Source of the DNA: Tachypleus tridentatus
Taxonomy: Eukaryota; Arthropoda; Merostomata; Xiphosura; Limulidae
Direction of reading: 5' to 3'
DNA length: 64,000 bases
Assembly: GCF_004210375.1 (NCBI RefSeq)
Contig: NC_134827.1
Location: forward strand, 98,116,672 to 98,180,671
Position numbers and translations under genes: made by a program. The notes below the pieces were generated by a model that saw nothing but the letters and a program-made list of their open reading frames with translations, was not told the DNA's origin and did not search any database. Below, in pieces: positions 55,190-64,000 of this stretch; within the stretch, counting starts at the first letter, position 1; each line of letters starts with the position of its first letter.

Positions 55190-58100
55190 GGGGAACGGGC
55201 TTGGAGAAATCAGAACTAGAAACGTCTTTTCGTAGGAGTGTTAATCTCTGAATAGAATGCAAATATGAACTGATTCAGATCTGTTATATTAAACTCTTAT
55301 CACAATGCAAATGTTAGCTAATATAAATTTTACATAAACATGCTGACTGCTTGAACAACCATGGAAAAAAAAAGCCCAAAAAACTCACCAAAGTTACAAA
55401 TGTTGAAAGCTTAATTCGTTTAAATATTTCTCCTCTTTTGTACTTCACGTCTGCAAATGAAATAAAGTAATAAACGTATACTGTAAATCAGTATCTTACA
55501 GAGCAGTAAACAGCTAAATAGTGCTTTTCAGCAGAAATGCACAAAAAATGCATTTGAAGTAAAGAAATATTGACATTTTTCAAGTTCAATCAAATTCCTT
55601 CTTCACCTGTATAATATTCAATGCAAATTAAAGTAAGTTTAAAACTTTCACAAAATTACAGCTCACTTTAAGGTCATGATACTTCAAAATTCCTCATAAT
55701 GAGCTTATAATTTCATGTTAATTAAATCTTAAAAATATGTTATTCATCCCTTTTTTAATGTGGCATAATATATATATATATATACAAGAAACTCTGAATC
55801 AACATAATTATATTGTACATTGTTTATTTGGGATTAATAAAAGTGTGGTAAAGTGTTTGCAAATATTTCTCCACAATTTACAATGTCTGTTTTTAATAAA
55901 TGAAATTATTGATTGGAGCAGTAAGTGAGAAGACTTCAAATTTAAATTATGTTATTTACCTTTTTCTTTCTATAGGATGTGGAGAAACTGAGAATTGATG
56001 TAAATATATCTTTTTAAAATTTAGAAAACACACCTTATATAATATTAATATTTAATTATTCATTAACTATGTTTTAATGTCCAATTTGTTCATATACACT
56101 GGTGATAAAGTAATTAAATTTCAGATGCAACTCTAAATAACTGTGATGTGCAGTTTAACTTATCTATGCCAGATGAATAAAATGAACTAAAGTATGACAT
56201 ATAGCCACAAGCTTCAGAATATTTATATGATAAGTCCTCTCAGTTGTAAGCCAAGGTCTTAAAGCTTCCTGTTTATTGTGTCCCCTAGCACTGAAAGGAC
56301 ATGTCCATGAAAATGTATAAATCTGGATTATGAGGAAGAAGCTGAACACCCATTGACATTTGAGCCATGTCCAACCACCAGTGCAAATAATCAACAAACA
56401 AATAAGGAAGAGAAAATGAACCTTCAAAGTATCTTGCACAATATTCCACTGGTCATGTAGAGCCCATTGAAGAAATGCATATGTGTATGACCTGAGGGGA
56501 TAAGAGCTGCCATGGATGATCACATCCCCAAAAACGACAGAACCTTGCAAGTTGAAATAAAAGGATCAATAAAAGTATGGAGAACTGAAAGCTTCATAGA
56601 ATGAAATTGAAGAGGAGAAGGTTGGGCTCAAATGAGATGGATGTTAACAAACATATCCAAATGGACACAAGATATTGTGTAGTCATAAGAAAGGACTTCT
56701 TCAATTTGATTAAGCAGTCCACATGTGCAACCTCCAGAAGCAGCTGATAAGTGTACTATGCAGACTTTTGTTTGGAACTAGCAAACAGTAGTCAGTTGTT
56801 CGTGTACTGAGGTAAGAGCAACCCTTCAGCCTGCAAGTGATGGCTGAATGCTTTGACCACTTGCCACAAAATGTACAGGGCTAAAGCAAGCCAAAGGGCA
56901 GTGTGCAAAATTAATAAACCACTTCACAATAAAAAATAAATGAAACATAGCATAAGGAATGATAAGTTGTTCTCCACAAATAAAGACAAATCTACCACAG
57001 GCTACTAGTATTTGGTTTTCTTGGGAATGACAAATAGCCTGGAATAAAAGCTTAAAAAAAAGATGATGAATAGGTTAAATGGTTTGTACTGCCTCAGACA
57101 AACATTGACTAGGTGTAGGATCTGGAGGCAATGGGAAGGAAATGGGTATTAAAGATAACGGAAGGAGAAAAAGAATTTTTGGATTGAATAACCCATGGAA
57201 GTGTGGCAAAGATTGCCAAAGGGAACAAATTTGGACAAGCAAGCTCCCACTGGACTGGAACCAACTGGGTAGTTGCTAGTATCCAAGGTGACATTACCAC
57301 CTATGTTGAGTAAACCAATAAGATGAGGAACTCCTAGAGAAAGGAACAAGTAAAAGCTAAGAAGAGCTAGAAACTGAAACACATGTAATCAAAGAGAAAA
57401 TGATAGAGTGTTGATGCACTGAATTCATGTGTGATTCCAAAGTCTCAGGCACATCACCAAAACATACTGCAGATAAGATATCCCAACATTAGAGAAACCA
57501 CTTGTATAAAGCAAAAGTCAAAGACAGCAAACACAGAGGTAATTATGAAGAGGGTGTCCCATGAAAACCTCTCAATGTTACTGTGGATCACTTCAGAAAG
57601 GAGATGGATTGTATATAAATATTGTAGCAGGGAAGTAATGGTATTCAGATGTTGACATTAATCTTCAACAGCCACCTAATCTGAAGAATACAGCCACACG
57701 CCAGACTCAACGCACACAAGTTAAGACCACAGACGCATCAATCACAACAGACGTCAATGTCACATTCAGTAAGAAGACATAATTCGTCCCAAACAGAAAC
57801 AGAATGACTCATCAATACGGATAGAATTGACCACTCAGTTTTACATCCACGAATGGCCTATCTATATCCTCCTGGTGCTTTTGTTGTTGTGTTAGTTTAT
57901 TTGTTGTTTTTTTCCCTGAAAGCTTTACTAACCATGATTTCCTTTTCAGCTACTTCCGGGCACCATCAGGGTAAATTATTCGGATCCCTGATCGTGAAAG
58001 TGTCTTTTCTTGGGGTACTCCCATTTCCTCCCCATAGTAAATTCTGAGGCTTTTGGATTTACAGATCTCTATTCTCTTGTGTTGTTTTGGGTGGGGGGGG

Positions 58101-61100
58101 GTCAATATTTAACCTCTCACAGACCACTACTGGACCTTTGTCACCAGCCTTCAGCATAATCTGGTATACTTAAAATTCTTTTGGGTTAGCTTTTAATTAC
58201 AAGTTCAGCACGAAATTTAACTTCACGAGTAGGACAAAGAGAAAGACTCTTCTGAGCGCCCTCAATTGCTTTGAGTTTCTTTCTGAGATGCAAAGTATTA
58301 AATTGGAATACCTGCAATGATTTTTAATTTTTAATGGTATGACAAAAGCAAGAAAACTGGGCATGGGATAAATACACCAGAAAATCAAGGAATGCCCATC
58401 CCATGGGTAAAACTGACCACAATCACCGAGACTCAAGAAATTGGTAGTCACCCTGATGGTAAACTAATGCAAATTGATTCATAGCCAGTGAAAGGCTCAG
58501 TACGAAAAATATTTACGATTAAGAGGGAAAAAAAAAGACTAAGAAATTCAGTTAACTGAAAAATAATGAGGAAATTGTATTTCAGAAATGATTTAAGTTC
58601 ACAAATTTGAAAAATACGAAGACTACCAAAAAAAAAAGTCTTGACAAGTACTGTCAGACAAGAAGTGATGGTTCTGTGGAATTAGAGGGAGTCACATGCA
58701 TCAAGAGAGTACATTTCACACTTATTGGTTGAGGGTTGTTGCATGTGAGATTCATTGGAATCAGTCTATTCCAGATGGGTGGGAACTACTTCTTGCTATG
58801 ATGAATATATTACTGGAACCTGTGAAACAATGTACTGTTGCTGATATTTATATACATATTGATTACAAGTCAAAAAGGTAATTATCTCCAAGTAAAAAAT
58901 AATGGGCTAAGAATCACTTGAAATACTGATAACAGTTTTGGTTTCTTATTTAGGATAGGGTATTGATTTATTGGAAAAGGACTACTAGGATGATTATGGA
59001 GTTAGAAGGATAATCTTGTAGGGATATGTTAAGACCACTTAATATCTTTTTCTCTGAAAAAAAATGAAGGGTAAAACATGATCTTATCCTGATATTATCA
59101 GGGGAAATTCATAAGTTAAAGGCCCCTGATTTCTTTGTGCAATAATTTGAAGATATCAGGATGAGAGGACAAAAGTTATAAATGTGATAAAAACATACAC
59201 TAGGCAAAGGTTAAGACAGTTTCATATTTCCAACATGGTAATTAACTTATGGAATGAATTGCCAATGGCAGTGCCAGCATCCTATGTGAATTTAATAGGG
59301 AATTAATGATTTTAATTTTTTGGAAAATAAAAGTTGATTTAAATTTTTTACTTTTCCAATTGGTGGGTGTGAAAGAAATCTTAAAGGACCAAATGGTCCC
59401 TTGTTACCCATATCTTATGTTATAAGGTATCTAATATTGTCAGTTTTAAATTGATCCTATAAATAAGAAGATGAGTTGTTGGGATAACATAACTTACTTT
59501 TATAAATTTCTTGCATCCTTCCCACATATCTTCTCACACTAGAACCTAACAAAATGGACTTATTAGTATGTTCATATCACAACATATACAACTTTGCTAT
59601 CATCTTTATCAACAAATACTGTTTACTTTTACATAATATTCTAGGTAACTACTATTATTAATTTATCAAATGTTAACAAACATATATAAGGAGATCTGTA
59701 GTAGAAGTTGTATACGTGTACAACATATTTGTATTGCAAGATCCTTTTCTACATACACATGTGGAATTTTTTTTTAGTAAATTCTCACCTCCTACCTTCA
59801 CTCCAAAAACAGAAAACTAATCACTGAGTCCAGTTCCGATGCTCCAAATATTTATTAACCCTTTCTTAAATTTTAAAGTTGCAGCCTGGAAGACTGGCTC
59901 AGTGTGTGATGTGCGTAACTTTTCAAAGGATATTTATAATTTTTTTTTAGAGTTAGAAGCACCACTTGTTTCATTGAAATGTTGATTATTAAAAATTAAA
60001 ATCAGGTTAAATACATGTACACTAATACTTTGGAAAACATACTTACCACTGTCAACAACAGGTCTAACACATCTGTACCTTGGGTTTTCTGGAACCTTTT
60101 TATTTAAAACCTGAATAAAGAATAATTTATATTTCTAGATTAATTGTGTATCAAAACCATAAAATCTTCCAAACTTAGCCTGAAAATATTATTTTATTCC
60201 TAATATTATTCAGTGGATGAAAAATGCAAAAAAATAATAATTTGTTAATAAAACATTAAAGCATGAAAAAAAATGTTTACATTCTTATTTTAGAATATAA
60301 TGGAAATGATTCAGTAATAAACAAAATATAAAGTGATTTACATTCAAACAAATATATAGATATATAAAAATCATCCAACTTTTGCCACAATAATAGAAAA
60401 AATGTAGCAAATTCACCAAACTTCCAAAATGTTAGGCTTTACAATGCACATTTCTAACATTCATTATTACAATTTGATTTTTCTCATATTCTTGAGTTTT
60501 AAAACAAAACAGTAATAGTATAAAAAGTCAGGTTTGCTAATTTTCTCTAAATTGTTTTCAATATTCAGAAATGCAAATTGAAGAAATAGAATGTGAACAT
60601 TTGAGTGAGATAAATATCAATATAAGTATTATAGAGGGAAACAAACAACATTTGATAAAAGACAAACCTACAGTTGAGTGTTTAGCTATAGTAAAATGAG
60701 CTGTCTGAATTATAGGATCTATTTATACAAATTTTGAATTTAAATTTTAAAGTTAAAAAAGAAGTAATACTTGATCAAATATTTATTTTTAGTTTCCTTA
60801 TTACAAGAAGGAAATTGACTTGCTGAAAATGATGCAAAAACAGAATATTATCCTGATAATACTGAGTTTACCATATTCCAACCATGAAGACAAGCCTAAG
60901 AGAAATGGGCTTTTTTTTTTTTTTCTGAAGCAGAAAAGAACCACAGATTAGCCCAAAACATGTACACAGATATGTCTAATACTGTCACTGTCAACTGTTT
61001 AACTACTGTAAACATATTTCTTTCTCATCTCTTATAGATGATATAGAAGCTAAATATCACTTTTAACAAAGAAATACACAACACAGTTAATACTACAAAT

Positions 61101-61943
61101 AACAGAAATACATTTGGAAAATCTTAATTCTACAGTTCACTGTCATTTGAGTTCTATAACTGGAAAGCGTAAAAGTATGCAATGCATGGCTGACAGTGCT
61201 GCCCCAGCACTCGGGAGACTTACCCTTAAAGTTTAGAATTGTTTTCCACTCAAGTTAACCAGAACATTATCAGAAGTGGTAATTGCAAAAGCTACAAAAA
61301 ATTATTATTTCGCATTCACAATTATTTTTTGCCTCTATTATTTCTTTTTTTAAACACGAAAAATTCAGCACAGAACAATTCTAAGGCAACAAAAAAACCT
61401 AATAAAACTTAAGGTGTGCAGTTTAGCCTCTACCACTGCATCATTGTTAGTATTAATATGTAGTGTCTCTTAATTGTTTTACTAATTTAAAGCAGGTAAC
61501 AGCAACTAGTGAAATTTCAGAATTGCTGTATTTTTTAATTTTATTACGTTTTAGTCCATTGACTTAAGACTAAACAGCAAGCATATATAGTACCAGTAAT
61601 AAATAGCATTATTATTAATAGTAATTAGTACTATAAACTGCAAAATACAGCATTTTAGGGATAATTTATACATTTACAAGACCGAAATTCGTTATTATTA
61701 AAAATAAATTATTAAAAGAAAAACTTAATATTTAAAGACAAAGGATGTAGACCAACAAAATAATACTTATGCTGAAGGTCATAAATAACAAAAGAACAAA
61801 TATATTACATTACAATAGGAGCAGAGCCAAATCCCTTTTTCGTATAAGTAATTCTCGAGTTTATGAAAGCTACTTAGTGAACTTACAGCATCTTTATCTA
61901 GTTTCTTCTTGTAACCATATGCTAATCTAGCCATCGAAGACAT
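39244..61943 (-). CDS. CEP41: Centrosomal protein of 41 kDa, rhodanese-domain ciliary protein (11 coding exons found)
   Basis: CEP41 is a centriole and cilium protein known to be needed for TTLL6-dependent tubulin glutamylation of the axoneme. Coding exons in order: 61887-61943, 60047-60110, 59498-59545, 55389-55450, 54499-54541, 51689-51821, 50209-50360, 48880-48947, 47105-47219, 44761-44940 (3' end uncertain), 39244-39362. Phases agree throughout. The sum is 1041 nt, about 346 residues; human CEP41 has 373. The start ATG has an in-frame TAG five codons upstream. Landmarks shared with vertebrate CEP41: VPENPRY near the N-terminus, EIFKRIKLSTF, SVISGVGELDL, LLDVRDRDAYKECHI opening the rhodanese domain (about residues 165-260), FLLSGGLK, FPQGLITGTLP, and a C-terminal GRPKPWK. 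Where an active rhodanese carries its catalytic Cys loop, this protein reads IVIYDEDETIA with no Cys, as in the human protein, so it is probably not catalytic. The weak point is the link between the last two exons. Confidence 0.95.
39395..40080. repeat. Minisatellite, 13 units of about 43 or 54 bp
   Basis: CTATCATGAAGTAGTCCTTG, CAAATAAAACACTAAGTAAA and AACAAACAATC repeat 13 times. Unit length alternates because the AACAATC end is sometimes dropped. The array begins about 33 bp from the acceptor of the last CEP41 exon, inside the intron. Confidence 0.95.
40810..41345. repeat. Tandem array, about 57-bp unit with higher-order period
   Basis: CTAAATAAATGAAAACTGTG, GTTACCAAAAAAATTATGA and GCTATAAAACTAAATTC repeat about ten times. 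A block of four units starting near 40850 recurs near 41078, a higher-order period of about 228 bp. It lies in a CEP41 intron. Confidence 0.88.
41383..41482. repeat. Tandem repeat, about 36-bp unit, three copies
   Basis: GTTAATAAGTTTTTAAACA followed by TAAGGAAGATATTAA three times, adjoining the previous array. Confidence 0.88.
41675..41951 (-). mobile_element. SINE family A with target duplication
   Basis: Full-length copy in a CEP41 intron. Direct repeats ACCTTAAGAAGT (41663-41674) and ACCTTGAGAAGT (41952-41963) differ at one base. Confidence 0.9.
42292..42315 (-). other. Candidate 24-nt CEP41 microexon
   Basis: On the minus strand, a pyrimidine-rich tract ends in CTGCAAG. It is followed by 24 nt and then GTAACCTC. 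Phase 1 in and phase 1 out fit between the penultimate and last CEP41 exons without a stop. The evidence is splice-site shape and phase only; no homology supports it. Confidence 0.22.
42790..42920. repeat. Penelope-like tail motif, copy 5 (weak)
   Basis: GCCATGACGACAAAAACTTG, TTGAAACGTTGTACATTTTT and CTTTGATACTCATTCAAGC. It shares GAAACGTTGTA and a following AT-rich tail. Confidence 0.3.
43880..44030. repeat. Unclassified dispersed repeat, copy 1 of 3
   Basis: TTTATCTGCATAATCCATAA, TTTTCAGTAAA, GTAACTCTATACGAGTTTAG and TCAGTTTGACAGACCTCGTA. Related sequence lies at 47640-48070 and 53180-53610. Confidence 0.5.
44392..44460. repeat. Dispersed repeat piece, partner of 32373-32445
   Basis: TTGTTCAAGAGATGACAAAA, CAACTAAAAGTTTGTACTTG then poly(A). 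Confidence 0.6.
44705..44940 (-). other. CEP41: CEP41 penultimate exon with undetermined 3' border
   Basis: The reading frame stays open from the acceptor at 44941 through GLKLAALKFPQGLITGTLP, a Ser-rich stretch and LTSADI, to a TGA at 44705-44707. A phase-1 donor is needed to join the final exon. The candidate used in the gene model is CACA|GTACGA at 44761; GTAAGC further upstream is a stronger donor but has the wrong phase. Reading through to the TGA would give a shorter isoform without the conserved PKPWK tail. Confidence 0.6.
47616..47639. repeat. 24-bp perfect palindrome
   Basis: The half-site is AATTTTCATGTT, followed at once by its reverse complement. It lies at the edge of the dispersed repeat that starts near 47640. 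Confidence 0.85.
47640..48070. repeat. Unclassified dispersed repeat, copy 2 of 3
   Basis: TTGCATAATTTATAAATCCT, CCAGTAAAATCTTATATTTT, TTAACTCTATGTGAATTTGG, TCAGTTTGGTCGAACTTGT and, near the end, GAGCACCTTGTAAAAAGTTT. A TTAA with a downstream GGTC/GACC-type motif suggests a piggyBac link, but this is not proved. Confidence 0.5.
48104..48204 (-). mobile_element. SINE family A, tail half
   Basis: (GTTT)n, TTTGCACAAACCTACACAAGG and GTAAGACTAGAGGGAAGGCA; 5'-truncated. Confidence 0.78.
48880..48947 (-). other. CEP41: Short divergent CEP41 rhodanese exon
   Basis: This 68-nt exon is too short for simple ORF detection. It has an acceptor TTTTCAATCAG and a donor GTATCC, and its phase fits both neighbours (2 nt in, 0 out). 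It encodes NYPYTMLSRS followed by KELLDF. These align with the human NP/YP-TLSRT and DILEY segment, closing the gap between exons 50209-50360 and 47105-47219. Confidence 0.85.
49290..49776 (-). mobile_element. SINE family A, interrupted by another SINE
   Basis: The outer copy lies at 49290-49384 and 49598-49776. It includes the tail (TTTGTTTTAAATTTCACAC), the body and a degenerate head (AACTTGAACCC). A second family A SINE lies inside it. Confidence 0.8.
49385..49597 (-). mobile_element. SINE family A nested in the older copy
   Basis: The younger copy has a GTTTGTTTGTTTTTGAATTT tail and is cut at its 5' end just before box B. The host duplication is GAAGGTAGCTA (49374-49384) and GAAGGCAGCTA (49598-49608). 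Confidence 0.85.
50891..51130. mobile_element. piggyBac-like short element
   Basis: TTAA at 50887-50890 and 51131-51134. The ends CTTATTGACTGCC and (reverse complement) CTTGTTTAGTGCC match at most positions. The right part holds GGCACTG and CGTCCGTGG palindromic motifs. It is 240 bp, noncoding, in a CEP41 intron. Confidence 0.5.
52945..52965. repeat. 21-bp palindrome of piggyBac-terminus type
   Basis: GGTCGGTCAA, a central A, then TTGACCGACC. It lies just after ACTCTCTACACACAG. Such palindromes sit near piggyBac-family ends. The dispersed repeat copy at 53180-53610 follows. Confidence 0.55.
53180..53610. repeat. Unclassified dispersed repeat, copy 3 of 3
   Basis: TTTATCTGCATAATCTCTGA, CTCAGTAAAACTCTATTTTA, GACTTCAAATGTAAGATGAA and GAGTGCCTTGTGAAACATTT align in order with the copy at 47640-48070. 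Confidence 0.55.
55024..55240. mobile_element. TTAA-flanked MITE (piggyBac-like) carrying a 28S rRNA piece
   Basis: TTAA at 55020-55023 and 55241-55244. The inverted ends CACTCCTACAAAAAG and (reverse complement) CACTCCTACGAAAAG match at 14 of 15. Just inside the left end is the palindrome GGGGCCTAATAGGCCCC. Length is 217 bp. Nothing is coded; about 83 bp of the interior is 28S rDNA. Confidence 0.75.
55131..55213 (+). other. 28S rRNA gene fragment (about 83 bp)
   Basis: ATGAATGGATTAAC, GATTCCCACTGTCCCTATC, TACTATCTAGCGAAACCACA and GGGAACGGGCTTGG follow the conserved large-subunit rRNA sequence that lies downstream of the R2 and R1 target sites. I count about four or five changes from the arthropod consensus as I remember it. 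Similarity stops sharply at both sides. Confidence 0.88.
55768..55786. repeat. (AT)n microsatellite
   Basis: A short ATAT run in a CEP41 intron. Confidence 0.7.
56160..57700 (-). mobile_element. DIRS-like retrotransposon fossil (reverse transcriptase region)
   Basis: Old and broken, with many breaks. Minus-strand peptides across about 56600-57000 have the arrangement of a DIRS-type reverse transcriptase: a palm stretch, then a cloven YxDD-like box, then a W-x-I-N-KS-like stretch. Sequence further along may be RNase H. No split direct repeats or recombinase region was identified, and both borders are uncertain (it may reach 58500). It lies in the large CEP41 intron. Confidence 0.55.
58890..59445 (+). 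mobile_element. LINE 3' end, CR1-like
   Basis: Plus-strand peptides WKRTTRMIMELEG, RPLNIFF, DIRMRGQKL, then FHISNMVINLWNELPMAVPA match the C-terminus of CR1-type ORF2 (RATKM, RL-LGL-TLE-RR-RGDLIE, F-FS-RVV--WN-LP). About six stops or frame changes occur. The 3' UTR ends with TGGTCCCTTGTTACCCATAT and TTATGTTATAAGG. Confidence 0.75.
60945..61051. repeat. About 105-bp repeat in CEP41 intron 1
   Basis: ACATGTACACAGATATGTCT, AATACTGTCACTGTCAACTG and ATAGATGATATAGAAGCT recur at 62415-62520, on the other side of the first exon. Identity is high, about 85%. Confidence 0.75.
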
Positions 61944-62200
61944 TTTTCTTTGTTTCTAATATGATTATTAACAAATATCTGTATTACAAAATCAAAACTA
62001 AATATCACAGGAACAGTTAAATAATAAAATCTGACTTATTTTAACACGTCGAAAACATATACCTAACGCCTTAGAAACACATCTTAAAATCTCCATAACG
62101 TCATGCGCCCTCTTTTGTCATAAACATATTTCACTTCATAAGCATTAAAGAGAGAGAAAGAGAAAGGCAGATTATTTTCTTTTTTATAACACGAGCCATT
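61944..62200 (-). promoter_or_regulatory. Putative CEP41 5' UTR and promoter area
   Basis: It is placed by position only, directly upstream of the CEP41 ATG. An in-frame TAG lies 13-15 nt before the ATG. No TATA box, X-box or other factor site was recognised with confidence. Confidence 0.3.
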
Positions 62201-62414
62201 TTTTCAAGGAAATGTAAGAATTATGATATTCAGTAATCGATCACTATATTTTGTCAGTTAAAAATTGCAACTTATTCTCAACATTCCAGCGACCCCCGAT
62301 CGCTTTTTTAGATTTCTGCAAAGTGTGTCACTTGAGGATGTTAAGAAGTTTTTCGTTATTACCCAGGTATAAGACCATAAGTTTGAGCTCAGCTTAATGT
62401 GCACACATTTTATT

Positions 62415-62520
62415 AACCCCAAAAAAATGTACAAAGATATGTCTAATACTGTCACTGCCAACTGTTTAATTACTGTAAAAAATATTTCTTTGTAACCTGT
62501 TATAGTTGATATTGAAGCTT
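62415..62520. repeat. About 105-bp repeat upstream of CEP41
   Basis: ATGTACAAAGATATGTCTAA, TACTGTCACTGCCAACTG and TATAGTTGATATTGAAGCT: partner of 60945-61051, same orientation. Confidence 0.75.
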
Positions 62521-62818
62521 TTCCTGATATGTTTAGAAATATTTCAGACTTGAAAGTAAACTCAAGACTTTCAGTTCTCACCAGTATTCTACGAATGTTT
62601 GTTTATGCATTTATGACAGAACTGCTAAAGGTATTTGTCACCTTCCTTAATTTTAAAATCCTATCCAGTAGAAAATCAGCAAGTCAATAGAACCCTACCA
62701 TTCACCATCCTTGCTACGGGATTGAATATCCCTTTTCTAAGTGCACCTACAACTTGAAATACGGGCATATTTTACGGTATCGTACAAAATCAATCCCGGC
62801 TCACTACTACAAAAAGTT

Positions 62819-62935
62819 TCCTGCTGGTACAGCGGTAAGTCTACGGATTTATAAGGCTAAAGTCAGGGGCTCGATTCCCCTCGGTGGATTCAACAGATAG
62901 TCCACTGTGGCTTCGCTAGAAGAAAAACACACACA
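62819..62935 (+). mobile_element. SINE family C, best copy
   Basis: CTGCTGGTACAGCGGTAAGT (box A area), GGGGCTCGATTCCCC (box B) and CAACAGATAGTCCACTGTGG, ending AGAAAAACACACAC. It is tRNA-derived, about 117 bp. Confidence 0.8.
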
Positions 62936-63359
62936 TTTATACGAAGATACATCACTGGAATACCAGAATATTCTACGACTGATGTTTTTACTAACTGAAC
63001 TACCTGGACTCAAGTTCCAAGCAAACAACTCCTTATTTTGAACATTACACGAATGATGAAGCCATATACCAGTACTTATATTTAAAATAATTAAATATGT
63101 CATACAATTTAAATACATTACCACATACTTTAAGAACAAAACAATTTTTCAATAAACAATTAAACCATTAGATTAGAAAATAAAAAAAACTAATCAATTT
63201 GGTATTTTTAACCTGGACAACATTTTACGATACATGAGTTACTTAACAAGGTTAGACACTCAAAGATTCAAGTCTAGGGAGAACAATCAGCTAACATTTG
63301 GTTTTGAATTAACAGTATTATTAACTATGAAACATAACACTATCATAGCTGAACTGCAG

Positions 63360-63452
63360 GACGTGTTGTGTGGCATATTGTAGCCCAAACTTTCAACCTT
63401 TTGATCTGCAACCTAACACACAAACCATCATGCAATGCCTGGCTCATACTAA
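63360..63452 (-). mobile_element. SINE family A head remnant (doubtful)
   Basis: ATGCAATGCCTGGCTC resembles the terminal part of the copy ending at 26658; the rest is not alignable by eye. Confidence 0.25.
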
Positions 63453-64000
63453 AAAACAATAAAAAAGACTTTGTTACGTAATATCACAATGTTTATAGAC
63501 AACTTAGAAGTATTACCAAAGGTTCTACACAGATCTGGTTTCTTTTACTCTTTGACCTTTCGAAGAAAATGTTAACGGTGATTCTTCTTAATAATTGACT
63601 ATTGATGTGTTAACATAAAATAAATACAATTTTTGTGATATTTTCGGGTACACTGATTTCTTGAGGTGACTGTAATAACCATCACTAATAAAATATTGTG
63701 TAGAAAATATGTTACAGAATGCATCTAAACTTTGACTTGACTGGTTGAAAGAAAGTGCACATAAATAAAGGTTGATTAATCTCTGTTATATGACTAGACT
63801 GATATCTTAGAGGTGATGATTTTGGCAAATTGGGAGAATTTATCATTAAATGCTTATCCAAAATATGGTTAACTCTTTTATAACGCATTTGCCTCCTACA
63901 AAAGTTGACAATTCTCATTAAAAACCACTAAAGAGAAAGACTACTTGATTTTTCCACACCTTTACATGAATGATGTGGTCAGAAAACCCATTAGCGCATA
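63453..64000. other. Intergenic right edge, nothing recognised
   Basis: AT-rich DNA with no exon, transposon end or repeat that I can identify on either strand. Confidence 0.6.

Overview
The window is AT-rich, intron-rich animal DNA. Tc1/mariner elements, a chitin-binding (CBM14) exon and three tRNA-derived SINE families point to an arthropod. The long SINE resembles repeats known from horseshoe crabs, so a xiphosuran chelicerate is my best guess (inference, not proved by the sequence). Two host genes can be reconstructed exon by exon, both on the minus strand.

Layout. 1-5000: a duplicated repeat carrying a mariner element at 55-939, an orphan CBM14 exon at 1543-1756, a Tc1 end and SINEs. 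5163-24024: ACADM, medium-chain acyl-CoA dehydrogenase, with 14 coding exons encoding 426 residues; its introns hold a dead Tc1 element, SINEs, a long inverted repeat and a LINE piece. 24.9-38.5 kb: intergenic, with SINE clusters, a nearly whole Tc1 element (30817-32289), Penelope-like tail motifs, the second copy of the left-edge repeat and a pogo-like MITE (36953-37471). 39244-61943: CEP41, encoding a ciliary rhodanese-domain protein, with at least 11 coding exons and about 346 residues; its introns hold two minisatellite arrays, nested SINEs, piggyBac-like short elements (one with a piece of 28S rRNA), a DIRS-like fossil and a LINE 3' end. 62-64 kb: 5' flank of CEP41 with SINE remnants.

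The two genes have unrelated jobs. ACADM acts in mitochondrial beta-oxidation and CEP41 in ciliary tubulin glutamylation. They are simply neighbours in the same orientation, about 15 kb apart. No RNA gene, CRISPR array or prokaryotic-style operon is present. The most unusual items are the 28S fragment inside a TTAA-bounded element, the mariner element with an inverted internal segment whose empty site is also in the window, the CBM14 orphan exon, and hammerhead-like Penelope tails.
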